NCBI RefSeq assembly: GCF_014201875.1
Contig: NZ_JACHFL010000013.1
Location: 1-64,000, forward strand
Length of the DNA stretch: 64,000 bases
Direction: 5' to 3'
Source of the DNA: Deinococcus humi
GTDB taxonomy: Bacteria > Deinococcota > Deinococci > Deinococcales > Deinococcaceae
Made by a program: the position numbers and the translations under genes. Below, piece after piece: positions 1 through 9,152 of the stretch. The notes beneath the pieces were generated by a model. It was not told the DNA's origin. It did not search any database and saw only the letters and a program-made list of their open reading frames with translations. Every line of letters begins with the position of its first letter. Within the stretch, counting starts at the first letter, position 1.

Positions 1-696
1 AACGGGGACCGCTACCGCGTCCAGTTCGCGCAACTGGCCAAGGTTCAAGGCGTGGCCGGTATGGAGATCGCCTGGAACGAGGTGATCAACGAGCCTGGCA
101 AGAGCTCGCTGGAAGAGAACATCAACCTGTATTCGACCAGCGGCACCTCGAGCAGCCGCCTGCAGATCCACGACAACTACATTCAGGGGGCCTTCGCGGT
201 GGACCCGAGTTCGGCTGCAGCGTACTCCGGCGGCGGGATCATGCTGGGCGACGGTCCGGTGGACAATCTGAGCAAGGCGGGCGGCTACGTCGACGTGTAC
301 AACAACCAGATCGTCAGCACCTCCAACCAGGGCATCGGGATCGCGGGCGGGCATGACCACAAGGTGTTCAACAACCGCGTCCTGTCGAGCGGACGCCTGC
401 CCACCGGTCACATCAACAAGTCCCAGAACGTCGGCATCTATGTCTGGGATGTCCTGAAGGGCAAGAGCAAGGGCACGTGGTTCAACAACACGGTGTACAA
501 CAACGTGATCGGCTGGACGCGGGTCAACACCAACAACACCACCTGGCTGAACAACACCTGGTTCGCCGACTGCACCAGCACCTGCTACAACAACAAGTCC
601 TGGTCCGGTGCGGTCACGCTGGACACCGAGAAGCAGGAGTACAGCCTGTGGCAGAGCAAGTTCCGCGCCGCTGGCCTCAGTGTCGGTCCCAAGTAG
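1..696 (+). CDS. Right-handed beta-helix repeat protein, 3' part
   Basis: The reading frame is open from the first base, so the start lies left of the window; 231 codons and a TAG stop are visible. The protein is rich in Asn, with short repeated patterns such as VYNNQIV, VFNNRV and NNTVYNNV spaced like the rungs of a parallel beta-helix. Such folds are typical of secreted polysaccharide lyases, hydrolases and surface proteins (known of the family). No catalytic residues can be assigned from this C-terminal part, so the substrate is unknown. A strong hairpin terminator follows 40 bases after the stop. Confidence 0.7.
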   Translation, partial: NGDRYRVQFAQLAKVQGVAGMEIAWNEVINEPGKSSLEENINLYSTSGTSSSRLQIHDNYIQGAFAVDPSSAAAYSGGGIMLGDGPVDNLSKAGGYVDVYNNQIVSTSNQGIGIAGGHDHKVFNNRVLSSGRLPTGHINKSQNVGIYVWDVLKGKSKGTWFNNTVYNNVIGWTRVNTNNTTWLNNTWFADCTSTCYNNKSWSGAVTLDTEKQEYSLWQSKFRAAGLSVGPK

Positions 697-736
697 GAGT
701 TAACATTTAGAAAGTATCTGCTCCCTGACGAGCAAT

Positions 737-772
737 AAGAGAGGATCTGCCTTTATGGCAGATCCTCTCTTT
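737..772. terminator. Intrinsic terminator between convergent genes
   Basis: A perfect 15-bp stem (737-751 with 757-771) closes on the 5-base loop TTTAT. It sits between the end of the beta-helix gene and the end of fumC on the other strand and probably serves the plus-strand gene, with a short T-rich tail. Confidence 0.85.
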
Positions 773-832
773 GTTCGCTTCACTCTGATTTCTAACTGCT
801 TCAGTGTGGTCAGAGACCCTGTGGTGCGTGTT

Positions 833-2227
833 TCAGTTCCGGGTCATCTCCATCGGCACCACCCATTCGTCGAATTCCGAAGCCGTCACGTAGCCCAGGT
901 CCAATGCTGCTTGCTTGAGGCTGCTTCCATCCTTGTGCGCTTTTTTGGCAATGGCCGCTGCCTTGTCATAGCCGATGTGCTTGTTCAGGGCGGTGACCTG
1001 CATCAGGTTGATGTCCAGGTTTTGCCTGATCCTGTCCAGGTTCGGCTGGATGCCTGCTGCACAGTGGTCATTGAAGGCCAGGCAAGCATCGCTGATCAGG
1101 CGGATGCTCTCTAGCACGGCGTGAACCATAACCGGCTTGAAAACGTTGAGCTGAAAATTGCCCTGTGATCCGGCGAAGGCCACAGTGGCATCGTTACCGA
1201 ACACGCGCGTCGCCACCATTGTCAGTGCTTCAGACTGGGTGGGGTTGACCTTGCCCGGCATGATGCTGGACCCTGGTTCATTCTCGGGAATGGTGATCTC
1301 GCCGATGCCGTTCCGCGGTCCGGACGCCAGCCAGCGGACGTCGTTCGCCATCTTCATCAGTGCGCCTGCCAGCGTTCGCAGCGCGGCGGAGGTCTGCACC
1401 AGGGCGTCGTGGGCGCTCAGGGCGGCGAACTTGTTCTCTGCGCTGCGGAAGGCAAAGCCCGTTTCGGCTTCGTACTTCTTTGCGGCCAGATCACCAAAAT
1501 CAGGGTGTGCATTCAGGCCCGTCCCCACTGCCGTACCACCGATGGCCAGATCTAGCAGGCCTTCCCCGGCGTGCCGCACCTCGGCCAGCGCGTAGTCCAG
1601 TTGCGCCACCCAGCCGCCGATTTCCTGGCCCAGCGTGATGGGGGTGGCGTCCTGCAGGTGCGTGCGGCCCACCTTCACGATGTCTGCAAATTCCTGGGCC
1701 TTGGCGTGCAGCGTGTCGCGTAGCTTGCCCACGTCGCCGTAAAGGCGCTCGTTCAACTCCAGCACCACAGCGATGTGCATGGCGGTGGGGAAAGTGTCGT
1801 TGCTGCTCTGGCCCCGGTTGACGTGATCGTTGGGATGCACCGGCTGTTTGGTGCCCATCTCGCCGCCTGCAATCTCGATGGCCCGGTTGGAGATGACCTC
1901 ATTGGAATTCATGTTGCTCTGGGTGCCCGATCCAGTCTGAAAAACCACCAGCGGAAAGTGATCGTCCAGTTTCCCGGCGATCACCTCATCGGCGGCCTGC
2001 ACGATCAGGTCAGCGATATCCTGGGGCAATTCGCCCAGTTCGGCGTTGGCCTGCGCCGCCCCCTTCTTGAGGATGCCTAGCGCCCGGATGATCGGGCGTC
2101 CCCAGACGAAGGTGTCGCGGCCAATCGGGAAATTGTGAATGCTGCGCTCGGTCTGTGCGCCCCAGTAGCGGTCTGCGGCCACGTCCAGCGTGCCCATCGT
2201 GTCGGATTCCTTGCGGGTTTGGGTCAT
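833..2227 (-). CDS. fumC: Class II fumarate hydratase
   Basis: 464 aa, the usual length for the iron-independent class II fumarase that interconverts fumarate and malate in the TCA cycle. The fumarase/aspartase superfamily signature [11 protein letters not shown] is present, together with GSGTQSNMN and GRTHLQDA motifs that build the active site. I place the start at 2227 (MTQTRKES) although the frame is open further upstream: the upstream codons do not read like fumarase, and a TAAACT box ends exactly 7 bases before this ATG with no Shine-Dalgarno, suggesting a leaderless mRNA. It is transcribed alone and converges on the beta-helix gene. Confidence 0.95.
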   Translation of the reverse strand: MTQTRKESDTMGTLDVAADRYWGAQTERSIHNFPIGRDTFVWGRPIIRALGILKKGAAQANAELGELPQDIADLIVQAADEVIAGKLDDHFPLVVFQTGSGTQSNMNSNEVISNRAIEIAGGEMGTKQPVHPNDHVNRGQSSNDTFPTAMHIAVVLELNERLYGDVGKLRDTLHAKAQEFADIVKVGRTHLQDATPITLGQEIGGWVAQLDYALAEVRHAGEGLLDLAIGGTAVGTGLNAHPDFGDLAAKKYEAETGFAFRSAENKFAALSAHDALVQTSAALRTLAGALMKMANDVRWLASGPRNGIGEITIPENEPGSSIMPGKVNPTQSEALTMVATRVFGNDATVAFAGSQGNFQLNVFKPVMVHAVLESIRLISDACLAFNDHCAAGIQPNLDRIRQNLDINLMQVTALNKHIGYDKAAAIAKKAHKDGSSLKQAALDLGYVTASEFDEWVVPMEMTRN

Positions 2228-2234
2228 AGGGAGG

Positions 2235-2240
2235 AGTTTA
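2235..2240 (-). promoter_or_regulatory. -10 box of leaderless fumC promoter
   Basis: TAAACT on the minus strand ends 7 bases before the fumC ATG; there is no purine-rich ribosome-binding site between them. Confidence 0.6.
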
Positions 2241-2262
2241 AACCAGGACGCGAGGACAGAAT

Positions 2263-2808
2263 TTACAACTCGCAGCGGCTGAGATTGCCAGGCCACAGCA
2301 GGCTCAGGCCGCTCACGTACTGGGGACCCACCTGCAAGGATTCCCCCTCCCCCCAGCCTATGTGGAGTTGCCCCAGGACTTTCTCCTGAAAGCCCCTGAT
2401 CATCCAGGGGCGCCTGACAATCGCACTCACCCCTCCAAGCTGCGCGTTGCTGACCCCTACCATGCAGCGGAGCAGAAGTCCACGTGCGACCGCTGCCATC
2501 GCCTGTTTCTGCAAGGCGGTTGCCTGTGGCTTCTCGATCCACAGCAGCAGCGAGTTGATCTGCCTGCTGCCGTCTGTGATGCCCAGTGAGCCTAGTATCT
2601 CGGTGGTGCTGGAGCCGACACGCATGCTTATCTGGTGGGTGGCCCCCTTGAAGAACGGCGGCGCAAAGCCACGCACGTCACTGACTCCCGGAATCTGTCG
2701 CAAAACGTTCGTGCGCGTCAAAGGCTGAGATGGCTCTGCGCCGCCTGCCAGCGCTCCCCCACCCAGGGCTAGGCAGAGAAGACTGAGGGTCCTTACGCTC
2801 AGAGCCAC
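2263..2808 (-). CDS. Secreted hypothetical protein downstream of the S9 peptidase
   Basis: 181 aa from a GTG start that overlaps the end of the S9 peptidase gene by 10 bases; GGAGGA lies directly upstream inside that gene, so translation is probably coupled. The N-terminus has an uncharged hydrophobic stretch ([16 protein letters not shown]) ending in a likely signal-peptidase site. The mature part contains no motif I recognise, but a middle segment reads [12 protein letters not shown] and it has only two late cysteines. Expected location is the envelope or medium. Function unknown. Confidence 0.6.
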   Translation of the reverse strand: MALSVRTLSLLCLALGGGALAGGAEPSQPLTRTNVLRQIPGVSDVRGFAPPFFKGATHQISMRVGSSTTEILGSLGITDGSRQINSLLLWIEKPQATALQKQAMAAVARGLLLRCMVGVSNAQLGGVSAIVRRPWMIRGFQEKVLGQLHIGWGEGESLQVGPQYVSGLSLLWPGNLSRCEL

Positions 2809-4745
2809 TCCTCCAACCAGCCCAGGTACTCCTCCAGCCGCTTGATACGACGATCCGGGCGGCCCGCGCGTGACAGTTCGTGGTTTTCCTCGGGGAAGCG
2901 CACGAACCGCACCGGAACACCGTGCAAAGTCAGGGCGGCATACCACTGCTCGGCCTGTTCGATGGGGCAGCGGTGATCCAGCACACTGTGCACGATCAGC
3001 GTGGGCGTTTTCACGTCCTCGACGTACTGCAGTGGGCTCATGTCCCACAGCTTCATGGCGTCGGCGCGGCGGTGGAAGTTCAGGCCCAGTTCATCGTCCC
3101 AGAAGCGCAGCCCGATATCAGAGGTGCCGCCAAAACTGAGCAGATTGCAGATGCTGCGGTCCGTGATGGCTGCCTGGAAACGGGTGGTGTGGCCCGTGAT
3201 CCAGTTGGTCATGAAGCCGCCGTAGCTGCCGCCCATCACGGCGCTCCGCTTCCCGTCGAGCCGCGAATGCGTCTCCAGGCAGCGGTCAAAGAAATTCAAC
3301 AGATCGTCCATGTCGGGGCCGCCCCAGCGCCCGTGGATGTCGTCCACCCAGGCCTGCCCGTAGCCGGCACTGCCACGTGGATTGCTGTAGCACACCCCGT
3401 AGCCGCGCGCCGCGAACAGCTGGAACTCGTGCATGAAGGCGTGGCCGTAATCGGTGTGCGGGCCGCCGTGGATGCTGAGCAGGGCTGGAACCTTCTCCTC
3501 ACCCTCTGGCAGCAGCGCCCAGCCCTCGCCCTCGCCCAATTCATTCTGGAAGGTCACACGCTCGGGGGTCCGGACGGGGAAGGTCAGACGGTCATGCAGC
3601 TTCGTCACCTGGGTGCCGTTGAGCTCCACCTCAGGGAAACGGTCAGCCTGCTCGCGGATCAGCGCCACGCCGCCGCCCCGCGCCGTGAAGGAGGGGATCA
3701 CCGTCTGCGGGTGGTGATCGTTGGGCGTGACCTCGCCGTCCAGGGTCACGCGGAACAGGCCGCAACTGCCGCGCACGGTGCTGGAAAACAGCAGGGTCTG
3801 GTCATCCAGCCAAACCGGCTTTTCGGGGAGCGCTCCCACGTGGCAGTCGCCACCCACCATATTGCCGACGCCGTGATCGTGACCCTTGTCCAGTTGCCGC
3901 CAGGAACCGTCGGTCTCCACCAGAAACAGATGACTGTTTTCCGGACTTCCCTTTCCTTCCGGTCGCCCCACCAGAACAAAGCGCTGCCCATCCGGATGCG
4001 GAATCAATGTGCTGATGGCTGAATTCCATTGCGTGAGCTGCTCGGGCTGACCGCCCAACGACAGGCGGAAGACCTCCTGCTGGCCCTGGGTGGCTTTCAG
4101 TTCGTCCGTGCTGGACATGAACAGCACACCGCCTGAATCCGGCTGCCAGGCGTAGCCGCCAATCTCGGTTGTGGGGGCGAGCCATTCGGTCAGCTCCTCG
4201 GTTTGCAGGTCGTAGCGCCACAACCTGGCCGGGCGTTCGGGCAGCCAGTCACGCCCGTTGAAACGGTAACGCGGGCGGGTGATCACGCGGGCCTCGCCGC
4301 GCTCGTCGCGCTTGTCCTCGTCGGCGCCCCCACTGAAGAAGGACAGGTAGCGCCCATCGGGGCTGAACTGCACGTCCTGCACGGCGCCCTTAAACTCAGT
4401 CACGCGCCGGGCCTCGCCCCCGCCCCCAGCCATGGGCAGAAGGTGGAGCTGTCCTGCCCGCCCATGGCTGCCCCGCACGAAGGCCAGCGTCCCGCCGTCG
4501 GGCGACCAGCGCGGCGAGCTGTCACGGCCCTCACCATGCGTGAGCTGTCGTGGCTGGCCACCATTACTGAACCACAGATGGGCCTTGTAACGCGGCCTGG
4601 CGAAGTCTTTGTCAGGCTTCTGCGGGTCTTCCTCGTCCACCCGGGCCAGCACGAACGCAACGCTCTGACCGTCAGGGCTGACCTGTGGATCGGAGGGAAA
4701 GGCCAGGGCGAGCAGACTGTCGGGGCCGGGCAGTGAATTGGACAT
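2799..4745 (-). CDS. S9 family prolyl oligopeptidase / acylaminoacyl peptidase
   Basis: 648 aa serine peptidase. The N-terminal two thirds read as a WD/Kelch-like beta-propeller with repeated SPDG motifs (QVSPDGQS, WSPDGG, SPDGRY). The C-terminal alpha/beta-hydrolase domain carries the nucleophile in GGSYGG (near residue 505), an Asp in VLDHRC (near 587) and a His in EENHE (near 621), so the catalytic triad is complete. Members cleave short oligopeptides or N-acylated amino acids in the cytoplasm. The start at 4745 is chosen because TATTCT ends 7 bases upstream, without a Shine-Dalgarno. The next gene overlaps its 3' end. Confidence 0.9.
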   Translation of the reverse strand: MSNSLPGPDSLLALAFPSDPQVSPDGQSVAFVLARVDEEDPQKPDKDFARPRYKAHLWFSNGGQPRQLTHGEGRDSSPRWSPDGGTLAFVRGSHGRAGQLHLLPMAGGGGEARRVTEFKGAVQDVQFSPDGRYLSFFSGGADEDKRDERGEARVITRPRYRFNGRDWLPERPARLWRYDLQTEELTEWLAPTTEIGGYAWQPDSGGVLFMSSTDELKATQGQQEVFRLSLGGQPEQLTQWNSAISTLIPHPDGQRFVLVGRPEGKGSPENSHLFLVETDGSWRQLDKGHDHGVGNMVGGDCHVGALPEKPVWLDDQTLLFSSTVRGSCGLFRVTLDGEVTPNDHHPQTVIPSFTARGGGVALIREQADRFPEVELNGTQVTKLHDRLTFPVRTPERVTFQNELGEGEGWALLPEGEEKVPALLSIHGGPHTDYGHAFMHEFQLFAARGYGVCYSNPRGSAGYGQAWVDDIHGRWGGPDMDDLLNFFDRCLETHSRLDGKRSAVMGGSYGGFMTNWITGHTTRFQAAITDRSICNLLSFGGTSDIGLRFWDDELGLNFHRRADAMKLWDMSPLQYVEDVKTPTLIVHSVLDHRCPIEQAEQWYAALTLHGVPVRFVRFPEENHELSRAGRPDRRIKRLEEYLGWLEEWL

Positions 4746-4752
4746 GGCCCGC

Positions 4753-4758
4753 AGAATA
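4753..4758 (-). promoter_or_regulatory. -10 box of leaderless S9 peptidase promoter
   Basis: TATTCT on the minus strand, 7 bases before the ATG at 4745, no ribosome-binding site. Confidence 0.6.
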
Positions 4759-5047
4759 GCCCTTGCCAGGGCCGCACAAAGCATGTTTTGCCTGAGGGCA
4801 CGCAGAAATTCATGACGAAATGGTCAAGACCAATTGGGTCCAAACTCCTGATCATCAGAAAGCAGTCAGTTAGGCTAGACATATCGGTACCACCGTGTCC
4901 AATCTTCAGGCATAGCCCCGTTTCGCGGCGCGGCGTTCATTCTTCAGCGCTCCTGTTGAGAGGTCTGGCCTGGCGTTTTGGAGCCGGGACCGATGTCGGC
5001 AACTCGAAGCACTGCGCATTGATTTTCGTTTGATCTGGAGGCCCATT
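4759..5047. other. Intergenic region between divergent genes
   Basis: About 290 bases separating the S9 peptidase promoter from the next plus-strand gene. Apart from the minus-strand promoter at its left edge and the Shine-Dalgarno GGAGG before 5048 I see no gene, repeat or clear hairpin. Confidence 0.5.
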
Positions 5048-5359
5048 ATGACTGCCCCACTCCCTTCATCTCCCCGCCCCCAGCAGTCCACCGCCACGAT
5101 GACCCCCCTGTCTTCCCGCAGCCTGCCCAGAGCTGTGCAGACGTCGGCGGCCCTGCATGACATGCTCTGCAGCTGGGTCCCCGGCACCACCAACATTGTC
5201 CGCCTCAAGATCAGCGCTGAGCGCGGCGGCGAACGCATGCTGGAAGTGACCAGCACCCATCTGGGCCGCATTTTCGGCAAGGAAGCTGTCCATGACCTGT
5301 ACCTCAAGGGCCGCGCAAAGCTCAAGGTCACGGCTCAGCAGATTGCCCTGCTCACCTGA
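5048..5359 (+). CDS. Small hypothetical protein
   Basis: 103 aa, ATG preceded by a good Shine-Dalgarno (TGGAGG, spacing 6). The N-terminal 30 residues are Ser/Pro/Thr rich and probably unstructured; the rest (NIVRLKISAERGG, MLEVTSTHLGRIFG, YLKGRAKLKVT) looks like a small folded domain. No membrane segment, no cysteine pair and no family motif that I recognise. It is monocistronic and ends in a strong intrinsic terminator. Confidence 0.7.
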   Translation: MTAPLPSSPRPQQSTATMTPLSSRSLPRAVQTSAALHDMLCSWVPGTTNIVRLKISAERGGERMLEVTSTHLGRIFGKEAVHDLYLKGRAKLKVTAQQIALLT

Positions 5360-5394
5360 CCCGCGCCCCCTGGCCCATCAGGTCAGGTGCCCAG

Positions 5395-5423
5395 ACCTCC
5401 AACGCGCTGTTGGAGGTTTTTTT
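5395..5423 (+). terminator. Intrinsic terminator
   Basis: Nine-base-pair stem (5395-5403 with 5409-5417), loop GCGCT, followed by a run of seven T. Confidence 0.9.
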
Positions 5424-5472
5424 CATGCAGGGTGCCGTGCTGAGGTCTTTTTGGCGCTGGCCTGAGCCGCAG

Positions 5473-5478
5473 TAGCAT
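5473..5478 (+). promoter_or_regulatory. -10 box of leaderless M20 peptidase promoter
   Basis: TAGCAT ends 6 bases before the ATG at 5485; a possible -35 TTGGCG lies 16 bases upstream. No Shine-Dalgarno. Confidence 0.55.
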
Positions 5479-5484
5479 GCGGCC

Positions 5485-6594
5485 ATGTCATCTCCAGCCG
5501 ATCACCCGGAACTGAAAGCCATGCTGACCGATCTGCGGACCCTGGTCACGATTGAATCGCCGTCCACCGATCTGGCGGCCATCTCGCGCGTCATGGACGT
5601 GGTAGAGGGCTGGGCGCGCGATCTGGGCGCAGAAACCCACGCGCTGCCGGGCGGCACCCGGCTGTTCAATTTCGGGACCGGGCACGGCGAGAAGCCGGTT
5701 CTGGTGCTGACGCACGCCGATACCGTATGGCCGCACGGCACCCTGCAGACGATGCCCTGGCGCGAGGAGGAGGACCGGCTGTACGGCCCTGGCACCTACG
5801 ATATGAAAGGGGGCATCGTGGGCCTGTTCCATGCCCTGCGGAGCCTGAACCGTAACTGGCCTGCGGGTGGCATTCAGGTGCTGCTCTCACCAGATGAGGA
5901 AACGGGCAGCGCCAGCAGCCGCGCGCACATTGAGGCCGCCGCACGGCAGGCCCGCGCCGTGCTGGTGGTGGAGCCCCCCGTGGCCGACAATCACCACCTC
6001 AAGACCGGGCGCAAGGGCACCGGGCATTTTTCCCTGCACTTTCAGGGCGTTGCCAGCCACGCTGGGAACAAGCCGCAGGAAGGAGCCAGCGCGATCACGG
6101 CAGCGGCAAAGGCCGTGCTGGACGTGCAGGCGCTGGCCCGGCCAGAGATCGGTACCACCGTCAGTGTGGGGCTGATCCGGGGAGGCAGCGCCGTCAATGT
6201 GGTGCCTGCCGAGTGTGTGCTGGATATTGACCTGCGCGTGTCCACCCTGGCCGAGGCCGAGCGCGTCACCGCCGCCGTGCAGACCCTGACCCCGGACGAT
6301 CCGCGCGTCAAGTTGACCGTCGGGGGCGGCCTGAACCGGCCTCCCTTCGAGCAGGGCGAGGCGACCATGCGTCTGTTCGAGCAGGCACAGGCTATTGCGC
6401 AGGAGCTGGGCTTCACGCTAGGCCACGAAGTCGTGGGCGGTGGCAGCGACGGCAATTTCACCGCGCCGCTCTCGCCCACCCTGGACGGTCTGGGCGCCCC
6501 AGGCGACGGCGCACATGCCAGTCACGAACATATCCGTCTGGACCGCTGGCCAGACCATGTGCGCCTGCTGACCCGCCTGCTCAAGGAGGTCTGA
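5485..6594 (+). CDS. M20 family metallopeptidase (glutamate carboxypeptidase-like)
   Basis: 369 aa zinc peptidase of the M20/ArgE/CPG2 family. Metal-ligand motifs are in order: THADTVWP (His), YGPGTYDMKGG (bridging Asp), SPDEETGS (catalytic Glu plus metal Glu), VVEPP (Glu), and a late GGGSDGNF region. The central part (GVASHAGNKPQEG) is the dimerisation domain found in CPG2-like enzymes. It probably removes C-terminal Glu or a similar residue from peptides or N-acylamino acids; exact substrate unknown. It is followed after 33 bases by a small gene and is likely leaderless. Confidence 0.9.
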   Translation: MSSPADHPELKAMLTDLRTLVTIESPSTDLAAISRVMDVVEGWARDLGAETHALPGGTRLFNFGTGHGEKPVLVLTHADTVWPHGTLQTMPWREEEDRLYGPGTYDMKGGIVGLFHALRSLNRNWPAGGIQVLLSPDEETGSASSRAHIEAAARQARAVLVVEPPVADNHHLKTGRKGTGHFSLHFQGVASHAGNKPQEGASAITAAAKAVLDVQALARPEIGTTVSVGLIRGGSAVNVVPAECVLDIDLRVSTLAEAERVTAAVQTLTPDDPRVKLTVGGGLNRPPFEQGEATMRLFEQAQAIAQELGFTLGHEVVGGGSDGNFTAPLSPTLDGLGAPGDGAHASHEHIRLDRWPDHVRLLTRLLKEV

Positions 6595-6627
6595 GCCGTC
6601 CCGTCCCTATCCCCGCCAGGAGGCCCT

Positions 6628-6939
6628 ATGTTCAACCTGTTCCGCAAACCGCCCGCCAATCCCAACGTCAAGCAGGACGACGCCCAGACCTTTCGTGTGC
6701 GGGTTCGCACGGTTCGTCACGGCGAGATCGTCGAGTTCCGTTTCACCAAGGGCGCCCATATCGGCATTGACGACGACGGCAATTATGTGTTCCGCAAGCC
6801 GGTGGTCTCGCCGCAGCATCTGGACCGGGGCGAACTGGTGGTGCAGTTCAACAACCGCTATCAGGTGCTCTCCACCACGGGGGACGGGGTGGAGTTCGTG
6901 CCAGTTGCCGAATGGGAGGACGGAGGCCGTGACCGCTGA
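6628..6939 (+). CDS. Small conserved-looking hypothetical protein
   Basis: 103 aa with a strong Shine-Dalgarno (AGGAGG). Predominantly beta pattern with many charged residues (FRVRVRTVRHGEIVEFRF, then NNRYQVLS) and no membrane segment or cysteine. Lies 33 bases after the M20 peptidase and may be co-transcribed with it. I do not recognise a family. Confidence 0.7.
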   Translation: MFNLFRKPPANPNVKQDDAQTFRVRVRTVRHGEIVEFRFTKGAHIGIDDDGNYVFRKPVVSPQHLDRGELVVQFNNRYQVLSTTGDGVEFVPVAEWEDGGRDR

Positions 6940-7142
6940 CCTCCACCCGCGTGGCCAGCAGCGGGCAGAGGCCGTAGCCTCGACGTGAGGCCTCAAACCG
7001 GCCTGGAGAGGCAACTTGGTTTGGTCGAAGCATGGAACCGTCTCCCTCCTGCCAAAACCATCCCACTGACCAGGATGACCCTGTCCGATCTGCCCTTTTA
7101 ATCCAGTTGGTGGGATGGAGGAGGGAAGACCCTATGACAGCA

Positions 7143-7177
7143 GGAGGCCACCGGAGGAACTCTCTCCGGTGGCCTCC
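7143..7177. terminator. Strong hairpin after the PspC-domain gene
   Basis: Perfect 14-bp stem (7143-7156 with 7164-7177) with a 7-base loop, just past the stop of the minus-strand PspC gene. No T-run on either side, so its role as terminator is inferred from position only. Confidence 0.5.
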
Positions 7178-7186
7178 GCTCAGCGT

Positions 7187-7414
7187 TTAGGCCAGGGATT
7201 GCAGCGACCTCCGGTCCGAGCGTGGCGCGACGATCCACAGCACGCCGTAGGCCACGATCACGGCGGGGGTAATTGGGAGGAGCAGGATGCTGCCCACCGC
7301 CACCAGCACCCGCAGCAGCGAGAGGTCCATCTGTGGGGCATAGGTGCGCTGCAGGCCCGCCACCACGCCGCCGAGAACTTTCCTGTCCATGTCACGAATC
7401 AGCTTCTTTTCCAT
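7187..7414 (-). CDS. PspC domain protein
   Basis: 75 aa. The whole protein is a PspC domain: the Lys/Arg-rich start (MEKKLIRDMDRKVLGGV), a conserved GGV-AGL turn, then a long hydrophobic segment (LLRVLVAVGSILLLP continuing to about residue 62) expected to span the inner membrane. PspC relatives take part in envelope-stress sensing in enterobacteria; here there is no pspA or pspB beside it, so the role is only inferred. A CAGACT box 6 bases before the ATG and no Shine-Dalgarno hint at another leaderless start. Confidence 0.85.
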   Translation of the reverse strand: MEKKLIRDMDRKVLGGVVAGLQRTYAPQMDLSLLRVLVAVGSILLLPITPAVIVAYGVLWIVAPRSDRRSLQSLA

Positions 7415-7484
7415 AGGCGCAGTCTGCGCCGTCCGTGAATAGTGCGAAACAGCCTTTCGGTGGAGGTTTTTCCTCCATCTAAAG

Positions 7485-8003
7485 TCAGCGCACCTGGGGC
7501 TGGAGTGTCAGCCTGCAATGCCCGAGCCGCAATTCAGCGCTGGCCTCGGCGCGGGTTTCGGGGGTGCTGGCGACCTCGAAGACGGCCAGGGCCGCTTCCA
7601 GCAGCGGAGGCAGGTCTTTGAGTGGGGCGGCGGCCAGCACGCCCTCGAATACCCGGGCGTCCAGCGGGCCGACATAGGCGCAGGCCAGTGCCAGTCCGCC
7701 GTCCTGGGCGTCGGCCAGATCAAGGGCAATCAGCGAGCCGTGCTGCTGGTCCAGCAGCAACACACCCCGATCGGCGCGGTAGGTGGCGGGCGTCCCCTGC
7801 GGCGGCTGGGGGCCGAGGTGCAGCGTGGTCTGGAAGGTCTCACCTTCTGCCGTGACCGCGTTCAGGGTCCATACCTGACCCGGCTCGATAGGGTGGGTGA
7901 ATGGCGGGGCGGGCGGCTGTGCCGGCACTTGCCCTGGGCTCTGGGCCAGCCCCCCTGTCCAGGCAGTGCAGAGAACGAGCAGCAGGGTCAGGAGCGGGCG
8001 CAT
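7485..8003 (-). CDS. Secreted hypothetical protein
   Basis: 172 aa starting MRPLLTLLLVLC with a clear signal peptide ending near GGLAQS. The following segment is Pro/Gln rich (a likely linker), and the remainder is a small alpha/beta domain with two spaced cysteines (LACAYVG and GHCRLT). Divergent from the dsRNA-binding protein gene; the two promoters share only 39 bases. TAACCT ends 5 bases before the ATG. Function unknown. Confidence 0.7.
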   Translation of the reverse strand: MRPLLTLLLVLCTAWTGGLAQSPGQVPAQPPAPPFTHPIEPGQVWTLNAVTAEGETFQTTLHLGPQPPQGTPATYRADRGVLLLDQQHGSLIALDLADAQDGGLALACAYVGPLDARVFEGVLAAAPLKDLPPLLEAALAVFEVASTPETRAEASAELRLGHCRLTLQPQVR

Positions 8004-8008
8004 GGGGC

Positions 8009-8036
8009 AGGTTAACGCGTCCCGATGCCCTAGTCT
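8009..8036. promoter_or_regulatory. Back-to-back leaderless promoters
   Basis: Minus-strand box TAACCT (8009-8014) and plus-strand box TAGTCT (8031-8036) face away from each other, lying 5 and 6 bases from the ATGs at 8003 and 8043. Confidence 0.55.
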
Positions 8037-8042
8037 GGGGCC

Positions 8043-8459
8043 ATGAATGCCAAGGGTGAACTGATCGCGCGCCTGCTCAATCAGGGGCAGGGGACACCGA
8101 TCTTCGAGACCGAGTCGCACGGTCCCCCGCACGAGCGCACCTTCCGCGTGCAGGTGATCGCCAGCGGGCAGGTGCTGGGGGTGGGCGGCGAGGGGCGCAG
8201 CAAGAAAGACGCCGAGCGGCTGGCGGCCGAGGCGGCCCTGCGTGCGCTGGACGGCGTCAGCAACGCGGAGCTGCCGGAAGACCAGGTGGGCGTCCCTCTC
8301 CGCTGGCCGATCTACTCCGGCGTGCTGGAAGCCGCGCTGGAAGCGGCCCTAGACCTCGCGCCCGAGGACGCCACCCTGGACGAGGTGCGGGCCGACGCTG
8401 CCCGGCTGTACCGCGACCTGCTGGGTGAACTGGGCCATGGTCCGGAAGACGGCCAATGA
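8043..8459 (+). CDS. Free-standing double-stranded RNA-binding domain protein
   Basis: 138 aa. Residues about 18-68 form a dsRBD of the RNase III C-terminal type: the [16 protein letters not shown] strand region, the [13 protein letters not shown] loop whose KK contacts the RNA backbone, and the final helix AAEAALRAL. No RNase III catalytic domain is present. The C-terminal 70 residues are acidic and helical. The stop overlaps the start of the HAD hydrolase gene (ATGA), so the two are translationally coupled. Probably binds structured RNA; the target is unknown. Confidence 0.85.
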   Translation: MNAKGELIARLLNQGQGTPIFETESHGPPHERTFRVQVIASGQVLGVGGEGRSKKDAERLAAEAALRALDGVSNAELPEDQVGVPLRWPIYSGVLEAALEAALDLAPEDATLDEVRADAARLYRDLLGELGHGPEDGQ

Positions 8460-9133
8460 AAGAGGGCACAGTGAGCTGGCCGTGGCGTCCGGCGGGCGTG
8501 CTGTTCGATATGGACGGCGTGCTGACTGCCAACAACGCCTTTCACCGCCAGGCCTGGCAGGAGGTGGCCGCCGAGGTGCTGGGCCTGAGTCTGACCGAGC
8601 ATGATCTGGACACCAAGGTGGACGGCGGGCGCAACCCGGAAATCATCGAGCGCCTGACCGGCCAGGCCCCGGACGCCGAGCTGATCTCCCGCTTTCATGA
8701 GGCCAAGGAGGGCCGTTACCGCGATCTGGCCCTGGGCCAGTTGCGCGAGGTCGCGGGCCTCAGTACCTACCTGGACGTGCTGGAAGGCCGTGGCATTCCC
8801 TACAGCCTGGTCACCAGTGCTGACCGCGTGAACGTGGAGTTCGGGATGGCGGCGCTGGGCCTGGGCGAACGCTTCGGTCAGCGTGTGCTGGGCGAGGATG
8901 TCACGCGCGGCAAACCTCACCCGGAACCCTTCCTGCTGGGCGCACAGCGGCTGGGGCTGAAGGCCGCCGATTGCCTGGCCCACGAGGACGCTGTGAATGG
9001 GGTCAGGAGCGCTGCCGGGGCGGGTTGCCGTGTCGTGGCCCTGACCACCACCGCCTCCGAAGGGGCGTTGCTGGCGGCTGGGGCTAAGTTGGCGGTGCCG
9101 GACTTCACGGGCTGGGCCACGTGGCTGAGTTAG
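8456..9133 (+). CDS. HAD superfamily hydrolase (beta-phosphoglucomutase/phosphatase-like)
   Basis: 225 aa. Motif I is LFDMDGVLT (nucleophile Asp and second Asp), motif II is the SLVTSAD segment, the Lys of motif III is in [10 protein letters not shown], and motif IV is [13 protein letters not shown] four-helix cap lies between motif I and II, as in the beta-phosphoglucomutase and phosphoglycolate phosphatase group. The second acidic residue of motif IV (usually ED/DS) is kept. Substrate cannot be told from sequence; a small phosphorylated sugar is most likely. Middle gene of a dsRBD-HAD-YraN run. Confidence 0.85.
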   Translation: MKEGTVSWPWRPAGVLFDMDGVLTANNAFHRQAWQEVAAEVLGLSLTEHDLDTKVDGGRNPEIIERLTGQAPDAELISRFHEAKEGRYRDLALGQLREVAGLSTYLDVLEGRGIPYSLVTSADRVNVEFGMAALGLGERFGQRVLGEDVTRGKPHPEPFLLGAQRLGLKAADCLAHEDAVNGVRSAAGAGCRVVALTTTASEGALLAAGAKLAVPDFTGWATWLS

Positions 9134-9152
9134 CAAACCGCAGGGTCTTCCC

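Noticed and set aside
2263..3048. Longer minus-strand frame extending the secreted protein upstream to 3048
   Set aside because: The extension lies within the catalytic domain of the S9 peptidase in another frame; the signal peptide only starts at the GTG at 2808.
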